Source: Vibrio sp. B1FLJ16
GTDB taxonomy: Bacteria; Pseudomonadota; Gammaproteobacteria; Enterobacterales; Vibrionaceae
Length of the DNA: 64,000 nt
NCBI RefSeq assembly: GCF_905175385.1
Contig: NZ_HG992750.1
Coordinates: 124,001 to 188,000, forward strand
Direction of reading: 5' to 3'
The translations under genes were made by a program, and so were the position numbers. How positions within the stretch are numbered: the stretch's first letter is position 1; the number at the start of each line of letters is the position of its first letter. Under the pieces are notes generated by a model, which saw nothing but the letters and a program-made list of their open reading frames with translations, did no database searches and was not told the DNA's origin. Shown piece by piece: positions 39,782-47,794 of this stretch.

Positions 39782-41164
39782 ATGCACTATTTCTCTAAAA
39801 AGCAGTATTATTTTTCCCTTTTCTTCCTCACTTTCTTTGTTCTATGTGTTGGGATTATTGAGTTAACTCAACAGAGTCATCGAGAACTCAACCGGGAACA
39901 GTTGCAAATTGAAGCTAAAGTGCAACTGTCTATTCTCCGCTCCAATCTGGAAGCTGAGCTCATGGCTGACATCTATAAAGCCAGCACGTTAGGTACCCTA
40001 GTGACACTACTACCGAAGAGCAATAAGAAAGAGCTGAGTATCGCCGCTGACAGAGTCGTCAACAAAAGTAAAAATATTACAGCTATTGGGGTTGCAGAAA
40101 ACGACGTACTGAACTTTATTTTTCCCGCTAAAGGTAACGAAGATGTTCTCGGCCTAGACTATCGCACAGTGCCTGAACAGTGGGTTCAAGTACAGAAAGC
40201 CAGAGAAATTCAGGAGATATTCATAGCAGGTCCGGTTTCTCTGGTACAGGGGGGACTAGGACTTATTGTACGTGTTCCTGTTTTTCGCGACCCTCCGCTT
40301 AATAGTGATTACTGGGGAGTTATCAGTGCTGTTATCGACTTTGATAGTCTGTTAAAAGCGACTGGTGTGATCGACTTTTCTCAGCGTTATCCGCTAATGA
40401 TACGTGGCTATGACAGTGAAGGTGAATCAGGCGGAGTCTTCTTCGGCACGAAGAGCACATCAAAGCCGCAATTTGCTCAAGAAACGGTACATTTTCCACA
40501 CGGCAGCTGGAGTTTAACCGTGTTCCCCGGCGGGATTCCAGAACATCAACTCCCTTGGTACTCATTTCATATGGTTAGGATGATTGGTTATCCTGCACTC
40601 TTGGTATTGAGTATCGCGCTTTTCGCTATTTATCGTTTGTATATTATTGCTGATACCAGGGCTCTGCACGATGAGCTGACACAGCTACCAAATCGTCGCT
40701 ATTTTATGAAATCTTATAAGCGGCAGTTTGCAGACGCTAAGCGACATAATCATCGTGATAGTTTTGCCTTGATCAACATTGATCTCAACCGGTTTAAATA
40801 CATTAATGATACTTATGGTCATGATGCTGGAGATAAAGTACTGCGGGCGACGGCACTTCGTATAAAAAGTAGTCTCAAGAGCACTGACATGCTTGCGCGG
40901 GTGGGCGGCGATGAGTTCTTGGCTGTGGTAAATAACCCAACGTCAGAAGCGCATTTGTTTGCTGTTTTAGAGAAACTGAGACAATCCTTGAGCTCAACTC
41001 CTGTTGTGTACGAAAAAGAGTCATTTTATGTAAGTGTGAGTATTGGATATGCGATGTTTGATCCGACTATCGATTCTCCGGAACAAATGATGAAAATTGC
41101 CGATCAAAAAATGTATCAGCAGAAACATAGTAGCAGTCAAAATGTTCAGAAGGTGTGGGGATAA
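39782..41164 (+). CDS. Membrane diguanylate cyclase with CHASE-like sensor
   Basis: This 460-residue protein has a transmembrane helix at about 10-28 and a periplasmic sensor of about 220 residues. The sensor resembles CHASE (NITAIGVAENDVLNFIFPAKGNEDVLGLDYR). A second helix lies near 270-290, followed by a C-terminal GGDEF domain. The active site GGDEF is intact at residues 375-379, so it should make cyclic di-GMP. The inhibitory I-site position reads KSTD instead of RxxD, so product inhibition may be weak. I chose the ATG at 39782 with GGAAAG upstream; the frame is open from 39707. The Qrr RNA follows 240 bp downstream on the same strand. Confidence 0.88.
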   Translation: MHYFSKKQYYFSLFFLTFFVLCVGIIELTQQSHRELNREQLQIEAKVQLSILRSNLEAELMADIYKASTLGTLVTLLPKSNKKELSIAADRVVNKSKNITAIGVAENDVLNFIFPAKGNEDVLGLDYRTVPEQWVQVQKAREIQEIFIAGPVSLVQGGLGLIVRVPVFRDPPLNSDYWGVISAVIDFDSLLKATGVIDFSQRYPLMIRGYDSEGESGGVFFGTKSTSKPQFAQETVHFPHGSWSLTVFPGGIPEHQLPWYSFHMVRMIGYPALLVLSIALFAIYRLYIIADTRALHDELTQLPNRRYFMKSYKRQFADAKRHNHRDSFALINIDLNRFKYINDTYGHDAGDKVLRATALRIKSSLKSTDMLARVGGDEFLAVVNNPTSEAHLFAVLEKLRQSLSSTPVVYEKESFYVSVSIGYAMFDPTIDSPEQMMKIADQKMYQQKHSSSQNVQKVWG

Positions 41165-41289
41165 TCTTTATTGCGCACTTTTATGGCAAGCTTTTAATAT
41201 AAAAAACCGCACATTGTTCTGAATGGGATTGAATGTCTTTTTGAGAAAGTAATTAGTAGCAATGCGGCAGATGGCATATTCGGAAGTGA

Positions 41290-41302
41290 TTGCACTTTGC
41301 AA
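41290..41302. promoter_or_regulatory. LuxO-type binding site upstream of qrr
   Basis: TTGCACTTTGCAA matches the palindromic LuxO site TTGCA-N3-TGCAA exactly in both arms. It is about 80-90 bp upstream of the sigma-54 promoter, the usual enhancer distance for qrr genes. No other element is visible in 41165-41289. Confidence 0.82.
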
Positions 41303-41378
41303 TTGCAAAACGCGAAAATACTGCCTAATAAAGCAACGATATGCATCTAAGTTGGCCATAAACTGGCTTTTTTAAAGT

Positions 41379-41394
41379 TGGCACACATAATGCT
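41379..41394 (+). promoter_or_regulatory. Sigma-54 (-24/-12) promoter of qrr
   Basis: TGGCACACATAATGCT has the invariant GG (41380-41381) and GC (41392-41393) separated by exactly ten bases, matching TGGCAC-N5-TTGC with one change. The predicted start falls at about 41405, the first base of the Qrr RNA. Confidence 0.88.
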
Positions 41395-41404
41395 TATATT
41401 TAAG

Positions 41405-41511
41405 CGACCCTTATTAAGCCGAGGGTCACCTAGCCAACTGACGTTGTTAGTGAATAGAATTTGTTCACAAGTATATATCGCCAATCACGATTGTTGTGAT
41501 TGGCGTTTTTT
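41405..41511 (+). ncRNA. qrr: Qrr quorum-regulatory small RNA
   Basis: The RNA starts with CGACCCTTATTAAGCCGAGGGTC (shown here in parts as CGACCC and GAGGGTC, the first hairpin). It continues with the highly conserved CACCTAGCCAACTGACGTTG and TTAGTGAA, the Qrr core that pairs with targets such as luxR/hapR mRNA through Hfq. It ends in a 10 bp terminator stem (CGCCAATCAC with GTGATTGGCG) and TTTTTT. The length of about 107 bases and the sigma-54 promoter with a LuxO box fit Qrr. It is not beside luxO-luxU, so it is one of the Qrr2-5 type, and I cannot number it. Confidence 0.94.
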
Positions 41512-41515
41512 CTTT

Positions 41516-43072
41516 CTAGAGATTGAGAATGTCGACGTTATTGCATCCTTCTTCCGCCTCGCCACACTTACTGTAACAGCTTGGTTGTCTTGGGCAGACT
41601 GCTCCTCTTGAACAAATTAGCCTTGCCTGGGTTTGGATTCCACGCTCTATCCAGTTGATATTCAGAATCTTAGCGATGGTCGTTAAGTCCTTTTTAATAT
41701 GCGCCGGAATCATGCTGCTTCCGCCGGAAGCAACACACAGTGATTTCAGTTCCTCTGCAATAGAAACAGCATCACCACCTTGTGCAGAGATTGCCGGGTT
41801 CAAATCGATACCGGCACACAAAACACGATTATTTCCCGCAGGGTCAAATACATTGACTGATTCACAGCAGTAAATACGGGGCTCGTCACCCACATTCAGA
41901 ATTGAGATTTGCGCTGAGCTGGTATCTAGTGGTTGAGATAAGCGGCGAAATACTGCCCAGTGCTGACAAGGATCGTTGACTTTACGCATGTTGCCCCACG
42001 GCAGCGGAATGCCGTTGCCTCTGTAAACTGCTTTAAGTTTTCCCGGACCGTAGGCGTCAAAATAGTGCCAGTGCGGGTAAGGCGACACGACGGTCATCCG
42101 ACGCATCGCAACGGAAGGGGAAACCCCTGCTTTTTTGTGTACATCGATTTCGTAGCCAGAACGGTCTAACAACTGGCGGAATGGAACTTTAGGACATAGG
42201 AGCGCACCGGCAAAGAAACTGGACTCAAAATCGCGCCATGCCTGTAAAATGTCTTGCGAGTTCAGCCCTGAGTTCGTGGTCAGACTGTCTGATTGATCCC
42301 AGCTGTCCTGGTGTCCGATAGAAAGCACGTTGTTCATCGCATCACTGCTGTGCAGTACGCGGTGGCCAATGTATACCGCTAAGTCGTACTTCAGCCTCGT
42401 CGGATAATCGCGCATCCGTTTGTTGAGATAAATCGTTCCTGGTGCCTCCATAAACGAAGTTATCAATTGTTTTGCACTTACTCCCAGTTCATCAATGACA
42501 TCCTGAGGAGCACGATCAATCCAGCGAATATCCAGCCCCATGCTTTTTGCAATATCGATTAAATCTTCCACTGAAAGGTTCAGACGCTTTAGCCCGACTT
42601 CTTCTGCAGCACGCTCCAAGTCAGGGAAGTGATTCTGATGACTTTCCTGGTGTGCGCGAATGAGCAGGTGGGCGAACTGACGTCCGGTGATGCCCGTCTG
42701 GGAAAGCATTTCAGGAATCGCAATTTGCAAAATGTCATTGGAAAACAAAAAGCTAGGTTCTAATGCCATACCACTAATGCCGCCACGGTTGCCTTTATTC
42801 GGCGTAATGGCTTGAAGCTCTGGTTCATCATCTAAAAACCACGCCGGATTTTTTTGAAAAACTTCTGCGATTACCTCAAGCATATCGATACTTGGAACAC
42901 GTTTACCGCGTTCAATCATGGAAAGGTAAGAAACCGAAGGTGCGTACTCTGGATTGATCCTCACGCAGCGTGCAGAAAGGTCTTCCATAGTTAAATGGTT
43001 GTTTTTTCTTAGGTTACGTATTTTAGTACCAAGAAAATGAGACTGACGAATTAAGCTTTTTGACACAGACAT
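41516..43072 (-). CDS. XRE-family regulator with DUF3612 (RamB/ScfR-like)
   Basis: This 518-residue transcription factor has a helix-turn-helix of the XRE type at about residues 14-75 (LGTKIRNLRKNNHLTMEDLSAR and VSYLSMIERGKRVPSIDML). A long DUF3612-type ligand or M78-like region follows. The C-terminus is cysteine-rich (ICSRGAVCPRQPSCYSKCGEAEEGC), as in the RamB/ScfR group that controls acetate and glyoxylate-cycle genes. I infer a similar role here. The divergent neighbour is a short protein resembling part of malate synthase G, which fits. It is convergent with the qrr terminator, with only a few bases between. Confidence 0.82.
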   Translation of the reverse strand: MSVSKSLIRQSHFLGTKIRNLRKNNHLTMEDLSARCVRINPEYAPSVSYLSMIERGKRVPSIDMLEVIAEVFQKNPAWFLDDEPELQAITPNKGNRGGISGMALEPSFLFSNDILQIAIPEMLSQTGITGRQFAHLLIRAHQESHQNHFPDLERAAEEVGLKRLNLSVEDLIDIAKSMGLDIRWIDRAPQDVIDELGVSAKQLITSFMEAPGTIYLNKRMRDYPTRLKYDLAVYIGHRVLHSSDAMNNVLSIGHQDSWDQSDSLTTNSGLNSQDILQAWRDFESSFFAGALLCPKVPFRQLLDRSGYEIDVHKKAGVSPSVAMRRMTVVSPYPHWHYFDAYGPGKLKAVYRGNGIPLPWGNMRKVNDPCQHWAVFRRLSQPLDTSSAQISILNVGDEPRIYCCESVNVFDPAGNNRVLCAGIDLNPAISAQGGDAVSIAEELKSLCVASGGSSMIPAHIKKDLTTIAKILNINWIERGIQTQARLICSRGAVCPRQPSCYSKCGEAEEGCNNVDILNL

Positions 43073-43246
43073 TTTGTAAAATTCACATTGTAAAATTTTT
43101 GTTGTGAAATTGTAGTAAATATTTCGCTAATCTACATAGTGAGCAGGCAAGGAAATTAACCATTAACTTCACAGAATTGCCTGAAACTTAAACAACAGTA
43201 TGAAGTGTGTAGTCGAGAACGAGTTTTACAGTGTGAGGATATGACG

Positions 43247-43825
43247 ATGAATATGCTGAACTTCGATAAAAAAGAAATGCAAAAACAACAACGCCCATTT
43301 ATCGCTGAAGCCGTATTTGCCGTCGAAGCGGTGAGTGCAGAGCAACAGAGTGAGAAACAAGTTAAAGCTAAACAACTACTTGACCGTATGTTCCCACTGG
43401 AAAACGGATCTCACGAGGATGTATCAAGTTACGTAATCGACTACCGTCATGTATTGGCTTACTTCAAAGACGGTACACACAGCGGAATGAAGTGTCCGAA
43501 GCACTTTGTCGCTTACACCGGCGAGAAGGAAGATCCTAAATCCATTCTGCTAAAAGATGAATCAGGAAACCATGTGGAAGTAATGTTTGGTTGCCACAAG
43601 GGCACAGGTAGCGTTGAGCTGATGGATATCGATGATATTCAGCTGGAAACCCGCACAACATTCAGCCCTGAGCTTACAGGTAATGCACCAACTGCCATGC
43701 GCCATTGGATCAGCTTAGTGAAGGGTGATACAAAAGGTAAGCCGATGGCATGCAGTGAAGATAAAGAATACACCGCTAAAAATGGTGAAGACTACAACCT
43801 GAGCTACTGCTACAACGTGGATTAA
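43247..43825 (+). CDS. Stand-alone malate synthase G-like beta domain
   Basis: From the ATG at 43247 (GAGG eight bases upstream) the protein has 192 residues. Residues about 40-190 follow, in order, a segment of malate synthase G: LLDRMFPLENGSHEDV (MSG: FLDESLPLENGSYQDV), a DGTHSGMK-PKHFVAYTGEKEDP block (MSG: FVGYRGDTAAP), SILLKDESGNHVEV, IDDIQLE, and then WISLVKGD and a YTAKNGEDYNLS end (MSG: YTAADGSEISL). The MSG catalytic barrel is absent, and the DCEDSVAAVDAEDK segment is replaced. This is from memory of E. coli GlcB. It is not expected to be catalytic. It is divergent from the RamB-like regulator. Confidence 0.7.
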   Translation: MNMLNFDKKEMQKQQRPFIAEAVFAVEAVSAEQQSEKQVKAKQLLDRMFPLENGSHEDVSSYVIDYRHVLAYFKDGTHSGMKCPKHFVAYTGEKEDPKSILLKDESGNHVEVMFGCHKGTGSVELMDIDDIQLETRTTFSPELTGNAPTAMRHWISLVKGDTKGKPMACSEDKEYTAKNGEDYNLSYCYNVD

Positions 43826-43859
43826 TTTCAGCATCCGTAATCCAACAGCCAAGAAGACA

Positions 43860-43893
43860 AAACCCTGCACAGTATGCAGGGTTTGTTATTTTT
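43860..43893 (+). terminator. Rho-independent terminator of the malate-synthase-like gene
   Basis: A 10 bp stem (AAACCCTGCA with TGCAGGGTTT) with a 5-base loop is followed by GTTATTTTT. Confidence 0.85.
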
Positions 43894-43928
43894 CCGATGT
43901 AACCAGTATTGGTTACTGCTCCTGGAAG

Positions 43929-44942
43929 TTAAAGAGGCATCACTCGGTTGCGTCCCAATTGCTTTGCATCATAAAGCTGTTTATCCGCTTTATAGACCAG
44001 ACAGTCAGCCGTGTCGCCAGGTTCAAATTCTGCAACACCAAAAGAGGCGGTAATATTGTCCACTGGCTTGCCGGTACGTTTATCTTTTACCCGCAATTTC
44101 TCGATCATACGGCGTAAACTATCGGCATACTGACGGGCCATACGTAGTGACTTATTCGGCAATATTAAAGCGAACTCTTCGCCTCCAAAACGATAGGCAC
44201 AAGCTCCCTCACGACAACCTTGTTGCAATCGGCGAGCGATGGCTTTAAGAACGTTGTCACCAAAGAGATGGCCGTAGCTGTCGTTAAATTCTTTAAAATG
44301 GTCAATATCAATCATAACAAGGCTCATCGTCTGATTTGCTTCAACCAAAGAAGCCAGATCTCCGTCAAAAGCGCGACGGTTGTACAGACCAGACAGGCCG
44401 TCAAACAACGCGTCTTTTTGTACATCAGCTAATTGATCTTTCAGACGAGCAATCTCTTTACTCGCGTTAGTGAGCTGATAATTTAAGAATTTAGTGGAAT
44501 GACGAATTTCGTGAGAATCCGCAACAAGCTGACGAACAACACTCATTACTTCTTCGATACTCAAGTTACTGTCTTGAACTTTTTCTAGTTTGCTAAAGCT
44601 CTTATCGACCATATCGGAAAATGATGAAGTATCAGAAAGGGTATCACTCATCGAACTGGATACTTCATTCAGCAGAACTTCTATGTTGGTTCTGAGATCG
44701 TCTAAGCTGGTTTCTGCTTTGTTCGCCACGTAGCGCTTATACAGGTGGTCAGTACTTGTCGGAGGGAAAGTTTCATAGTTGTCCAACACGGTATCCATTT
44801 CCAGATTAAGATCTGGAATCGTATGATCTACGTATGCATACCAAAGCGCATAGTTGGCTGGGGTGGCAGCTACCTGATTCTTGAACATCAGCGGTACTGC
44901 TTTTTTTAAGTTCTCGGCGGATTTTTTTAACTCGTCGGTCAT
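43929..44942 (-). CDS. Cytosolic GGDEF diguanylate cyclase
   Basis: This 337-residue protein has an N-terminal helical region (ENLKKAVPLMFKNQVAATPANYALWYAYV, a conserved pattern in one gammaproteobacterial GGDEF group) and a coiled linker around residues 100-195. A GGDEF domain follows with the active site GGEEF at 253-257, so it should be catalytic. An RxxD I-site is not present before it. No membrane segment is seen. The start is uncertain: ATG at 44942 matches the family, while a frame from 45017 would add 25 residues. Neither has a strong ribosome-binding site. Confidence 0.88.
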   Translation of the reverse strand: MTDELKKSAENLKKAVPLMFKNQVAATPANYALWYAYVDHTIPDLNLEMDTVLDNYETFPPTSTDHLYKRYVANKAETSLDDLRTNIEVLLNEVSSSMSDTLSDTSSFSDMVDKSFSKLEKVQDSNLSIEEVMSVVRQLVADSHEIRHSTKFLNYQLTNASKEIARLKDQLADVQKDALFDGLSGLYNRRAFDGDLASLVEANQTMSLVMIDIDHFKEFNDSYGHLFGDNVLKAIARRLQQGCREGACAYRFGGEEFALILPNKSLRMARQYADSLRRMIEKLRVKDKRTGKPVDNITASFGVAEFEPGDTADCLVYKADKQLYDAKQLGRNRVMPL

Positions 44943-45100
44943 TTGTGCATGAAAGTAGCAAAATGGAATTGTGGGTAGAGTAGCGGAAATTGGTGCATAC
45001 CGCTTTATTTTTTTCATTAGATTTAGGTTAAATACAGGATTTCAATCGATTCTGGGCTTAATGTCCACGGTGAGTGATTTGAAATGTGAATTATTAGTGA

Positions 45101-46657
45101 GTGAAATTAATTGTGCATTATGAAACGGTGAGGCTAATACTTGGTGACCAGCTCAACAGCGAGCATTCATGGTTTGATCAAGTGGATGAGAATGTACTTT
45201 ACCTGATAGCTGAACTCAGGCAAGAAAATACCTATGTAACCCACCACATTCAAAAAGTGTGTGCATTTTTTGCGGCGATGGCGCAGTTTGCCAGAGAAAG
45301 GCAAGAAGAAGGTCATCATGTGCTGTACCTGTCCCTTGATAATACTCAACCTTTTGAGAGCCTCGGTGAAGTGTTGAAACATTATGTCACTGATACAGGT
45401 GCAATTAAATTTGAATATCAGAGGCCGGATGAATACCGGCTACTGGAACAGTTAGCCAACCTTAAAATTGACGGTGTCGTAACGCGTTGCGTAGATACTG
45501 AGCATTTCCTGTTACCTTTCGAAGAAATTGAACGAAACTTCCCGCAGGGTAAACACATTACGATGGAGCACTTTTACCGCCGTATGCGTAAGCGCTTCAA
45601 TATCTTGATGCAGGAAGATAAACCATTTGGCGGGAAATGGAATTATGACGCCAATAATCGTAATAAGCTCAAAGCAAAAGATATCGAACAACTGCCCAAG
45701 CCATTAATGTTCAGCTTAAATGTGAATGAAATTAGAGAGCGGCTCAAACGGCACAACATTCAAACCATCGGCAAGCTAAATGGCGATTTGCTATGGCCTG
45801 TAAACCGAAATCAAAGTTTGTCTCTGTTAGCCCATTTTTGTCAGGTTTGTTTGCCGCAATTCGGACGCTTTCAGGACGCGATGACGGCTGAGCATAACGC
45901 CCAGTGGAGTCTGTACCACAGCCGGTTGTCTTTCTCGATGAACAGCAAGTTACTGCATCCTAAAGAAGTCATTGATGATGCTCTTAGCGCATTCCACGCT
46001 AACCCGGATATTGATGTCAGTCAGGTAGAAGGTTTCATCCGTCAAATATTAGGCTGGCGAGAGTACATACGCGGCGTTTACTGGGCGAACATGCCACAGT
46101 ATCCGAAACATAATGAGCTTGGAGCATCACGTCAGTTACCCGGTTACTTCTGGAGCGGGGAAACGAAAATGGCGTGTATGCGCAATGCGATTGGACAGTC
46201 ACTCGATTATGCCTATGCACACCACATTCAGCGTTTGATGGTCACAGGTAATTTTTGTTTGCTCACTGAGATCGATCCTGACCAGGTGGAACAATGGTAT
46301 CTCGGTATTTATGTTGATGCGATTGAGTGGGTAGAAATGCCGAATACAAGAGGCATGGCACTGTTTGCCGACGGCGGAATTGTCGGCACTAAGCCCTATG
46401 CGGCCAGTGGCTCCTACATTAATAAGATGAGTGATTACTGCAAAAACTGCTCTTACGATAACAAAGCTCGTAGCGGTGAAGGTTCGTGTCCGTTTAACAG
46501 CCTGTATTGGCGATTCATGCATAAGCACGATAAGCGCTTAGCGAAAAATCCCCGCACAGGGATGATATTTCGTTCTTGGGATAATATGGAACAACCGCAG
46601 CGCCAAGCCATTCTCGATACCGCAGAGCGATATATTTCTGACTTGGAGAACCTGTAA
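45101..46657 (+). CDS. Iron-sulfur bacterial photolyase/cryptochrome (PhrB-like)
   Basis: This protein of up to 518 residues belongs to the FeS-BCP group of (6-4) photolyases that bind FAD, a lumazine-type antenna and a 4Fe-4S cluster. The N-terminal antenna domain starts with ILGDQLNSEHSWF. The FAD domain contains VEGFIRQILGWREYIRGVYW, AYAHHIQRLMVTGNF and ADGGIVGTKPYAASG. The four cluster cysteines are visible at 359, 447, 450 and 463. That spacing equals the spacing I recall for Agrobacterium PhrB. The start is unclear: GTG at 45101, TTG at 45113 or GTG at 45128. It overlaps the next gene by one base. Confidence 0.92.
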   Translation: MKLIVHYETVRLILGDQLNSEHSWFDQVDENVLYLIAELRQENTYVTHHIQKVCAFFAAMAQFARERQEEGHHVLYLSLDNTQPFESLGEVLKHYVTDTGAIKFEYQRPDEYRLLEQLANLKIDGVVTRCVDTEHFLLPFEEIERNFPQGKHITMEHFYRRMRKRFNILMQEDKPFGGKWNYDANNRNKLKAKDIEQLPKPLMFSLNVNEIRERLKRHNIQTIGKLNGDLLWPVNRNQSLSLLAHFCQVCLPQFGRFQDAMTAEHNAQWSLYHSRLSFSMNSKLLHPKEVIDDALSAFHANPDIDVSQVEGFIRQILGWREYIRGVYWANMPQYPKHNELGASRQLPGYFWSGETKMACMRNAIGQSLDYAYAHHIQRLMVTGNFCLLTEIDPDQVEQWYLGIYVDAIEWVEMPNTRGMALFADGGIVGTKPYAASGSYINKMSDYCKNCSYDNKARSGEGSCPFNSLYWRFMHKHDKRLAKNPRTGMIFRSWDNMEQPQRQAILDTAERYISDLENL

Positions 46658-47364
46658 TGAAAATACTGGTTGTCGGTGGCAATGGAGGGATAGGATGGGC
46701 GATGACTCAAGAGGCGGTGAGGCGCTTTCCGACAGCAAAGATTCATGCTACCTATCATCGAGAAATTCCAGAACGCTCTCTATTAGAAGTGACTTGGCAT
46801 CAAATAGATGCCACTGATGAATCGCAAGTAAAAGAGTTGAGTGTGAATGTCGGGAATGTCGACTGGGTTATTAACTGCGTTGGGATGCTACATACCAAGG
46901 AGAAGGGACCAGAAAAGAACGTGAGCTCTCTCGATGTGGACTTTTTCCTACAAACTATCTCAGTGAATACTCTGCCAACTCTACTGTTGGCGAAATACTT
47001 TACACCGGCTTTAAAGCGCAGCTATGCCCCTAAATTTGCTTCTATATCGGCAAAAGTCGGCAGCATCAATGATAATCAACTTGGTGGCTGGTACAGCTAC
47101 CGATCCTCCAAAGCCGCATTAAACATGTTTCTTAAAACCTTGGCGATTGAGTGGCAACGTACTGTAAAGCATGGAGTGGTGTTAGCGTTACATCCCGGCA
47201 CCACAGATACGCCGTTGTCAAAACCGTTTCAAGCGAATGTCCCACTAGACAGACTTTTTACGCCAGAACGTGTTGCGTTTGATTTGATTACGTTAATAGA
47301 AAAAGCAACCCCGCAAGATAGCGGGGCGTTTTGGGCGTATGACGGCGAGTGCTTACCTTGGTGA
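46657..47364 (+). CDS. SDR-family oxidoreductase
   Basis: The 235-residue short-chain dehydrogenase has the cofactor motif VVGGNGGIGWAMTQEA at residues 4-19 and the NCVG strand. The catalytic Ser and YxxxK lie in SISAKVGSINDNQLGGWYSYRSSKAALN (Tyr at about residue 148, Lys at 152). LHPGTTDTPLSKPFQ follows. It resembles the CsgA/C-factor-like group. Its ATG overlaps the photolyase stop, so the two are co-translated. The substrate is unknown. A link to the light or DNA-repair response rests only on the shared operon. Confidence 0.85.
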   Translation: MKILVVGGNGGIGWAMTQEAVRRFPTAKIHATYHREIPERSLLEVTWHQIDATDESQVKELSVNVGNVDWVINCVGMLHTKEKGPEKNVSSLDVDFFLQTISVNTLPTLLLAKYFTPALKRSYAPKFASISAKVGSINDNQLGGWYSYRSSKAALNMFLKTLAIEWQRTVKHGVVLALHPGTTDTPLSKPFQANVPLDRLFTPERVAFDLITLIEKATPQDSGAFWAYDGECLPW

Positions 47365-47370
47365 AGCCCG

Positions 47371-47523
47371 CTAAGACTGCGTTTTTTGTGAATTATTACG
47401 TCGACAGCGCTCCGAGCAGTAAACCACATCAGGCCAGTTTTTCGCCCACTTTTTTCTCCAGCAAAACGGGCGTTCGCAGGCAGGGCAAATCTTCGTTGGC
47501 AGATGTGATTTAAAGCCTTTCAT
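47371..47523 (-). CDS. DUF2256 zinc-finger-like small protein
   Basis: I translated this 50-residue frame by hand: it starts MKGFKSHLPTKICPACERPF and continues with CWRKKWAKNWPDVVYCSERC. The four cysteines (CPAC and the later YCSERC pair) with Trp/Lys-rich spacing are typical of DUF2256. Genes of this family often lie beside cryptochrome/photolyase genes, as here, where it is convergent with the photolyase-SDR operon at 6 bp. It is small and was easy to miss. The start codon lies only one base from repeat B, so its ribosome-binding site and promoter come from the repeat. Confidence 0.85.
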   Translation of the reverse strand: MKGFKSHLPTKICPACERPFCWRKKWAKNWPDVVYCSERCRRNNSQKTQS

Positions 47524-47524
47524 A

Positions 47525-47791
47525 TATACCCAAATAACTTCAAGGTGCCTGGTTCAGCGAGAATGCATTGGCTTACAGTCGCGGCAACTATTTGAAGGTC
47601 TAGTGGTTCTAAATCAAAAATCGTTAACAAAGGCTGTGAGCCAATGCAACTCGCCCTTTGGGAGCGTGTCACTGACACAATTTCAGCGTCAAATAACTTG
47701 GAAATAGCTTGCTATTCCGCTGCGTTACTTTCCTCGAATTTGAGCCAGTGACAACGCTCTGAATCCTGCACCTTGAAGTCATTTGGGTATA
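47525..47791. repeat. Palindromic vibrio repeat, copy B (267 bp, interrupted)
   Basis: The ends TATACCCAAATAACTTCAAG and CTTGAAGTCATTTGGGTATA are a near-perfect inverted repeat. The flanking blocks are collinear with copy A (35461), but about 96 bp are inserted after AACTCGCCCTTTG. The element fills the gap between the DUF2256 start (47523) and the msrAB stop (47795) almost completely. Confidence 0.88.
47661..47756. repeat. Nested 96 bp palindromic element inside repeat B
   Basis: Compared with copy A, the segment from GGAGCGTGTCACTGACAC to CAGTGACAACG is extra. Its ends are inverted repeats (GAGCGT-GTCACTG with CAGTGAC-AACGCTC) and the centre contains ATAGC/GCTAT palindromes. No reading frame is present. 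It looks like an independent palindromic unit that entered a copy of the first repeat. Confidence 0.75.
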
Positions 47792-47794
47792 CTT

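Noticed and set aside
41165..41359. Minus-strand frame of 63 codons upstream of qrr
   Set aside because: It overlaps the LuxO site region, has no Shine-Dalgarno and no family similarity.
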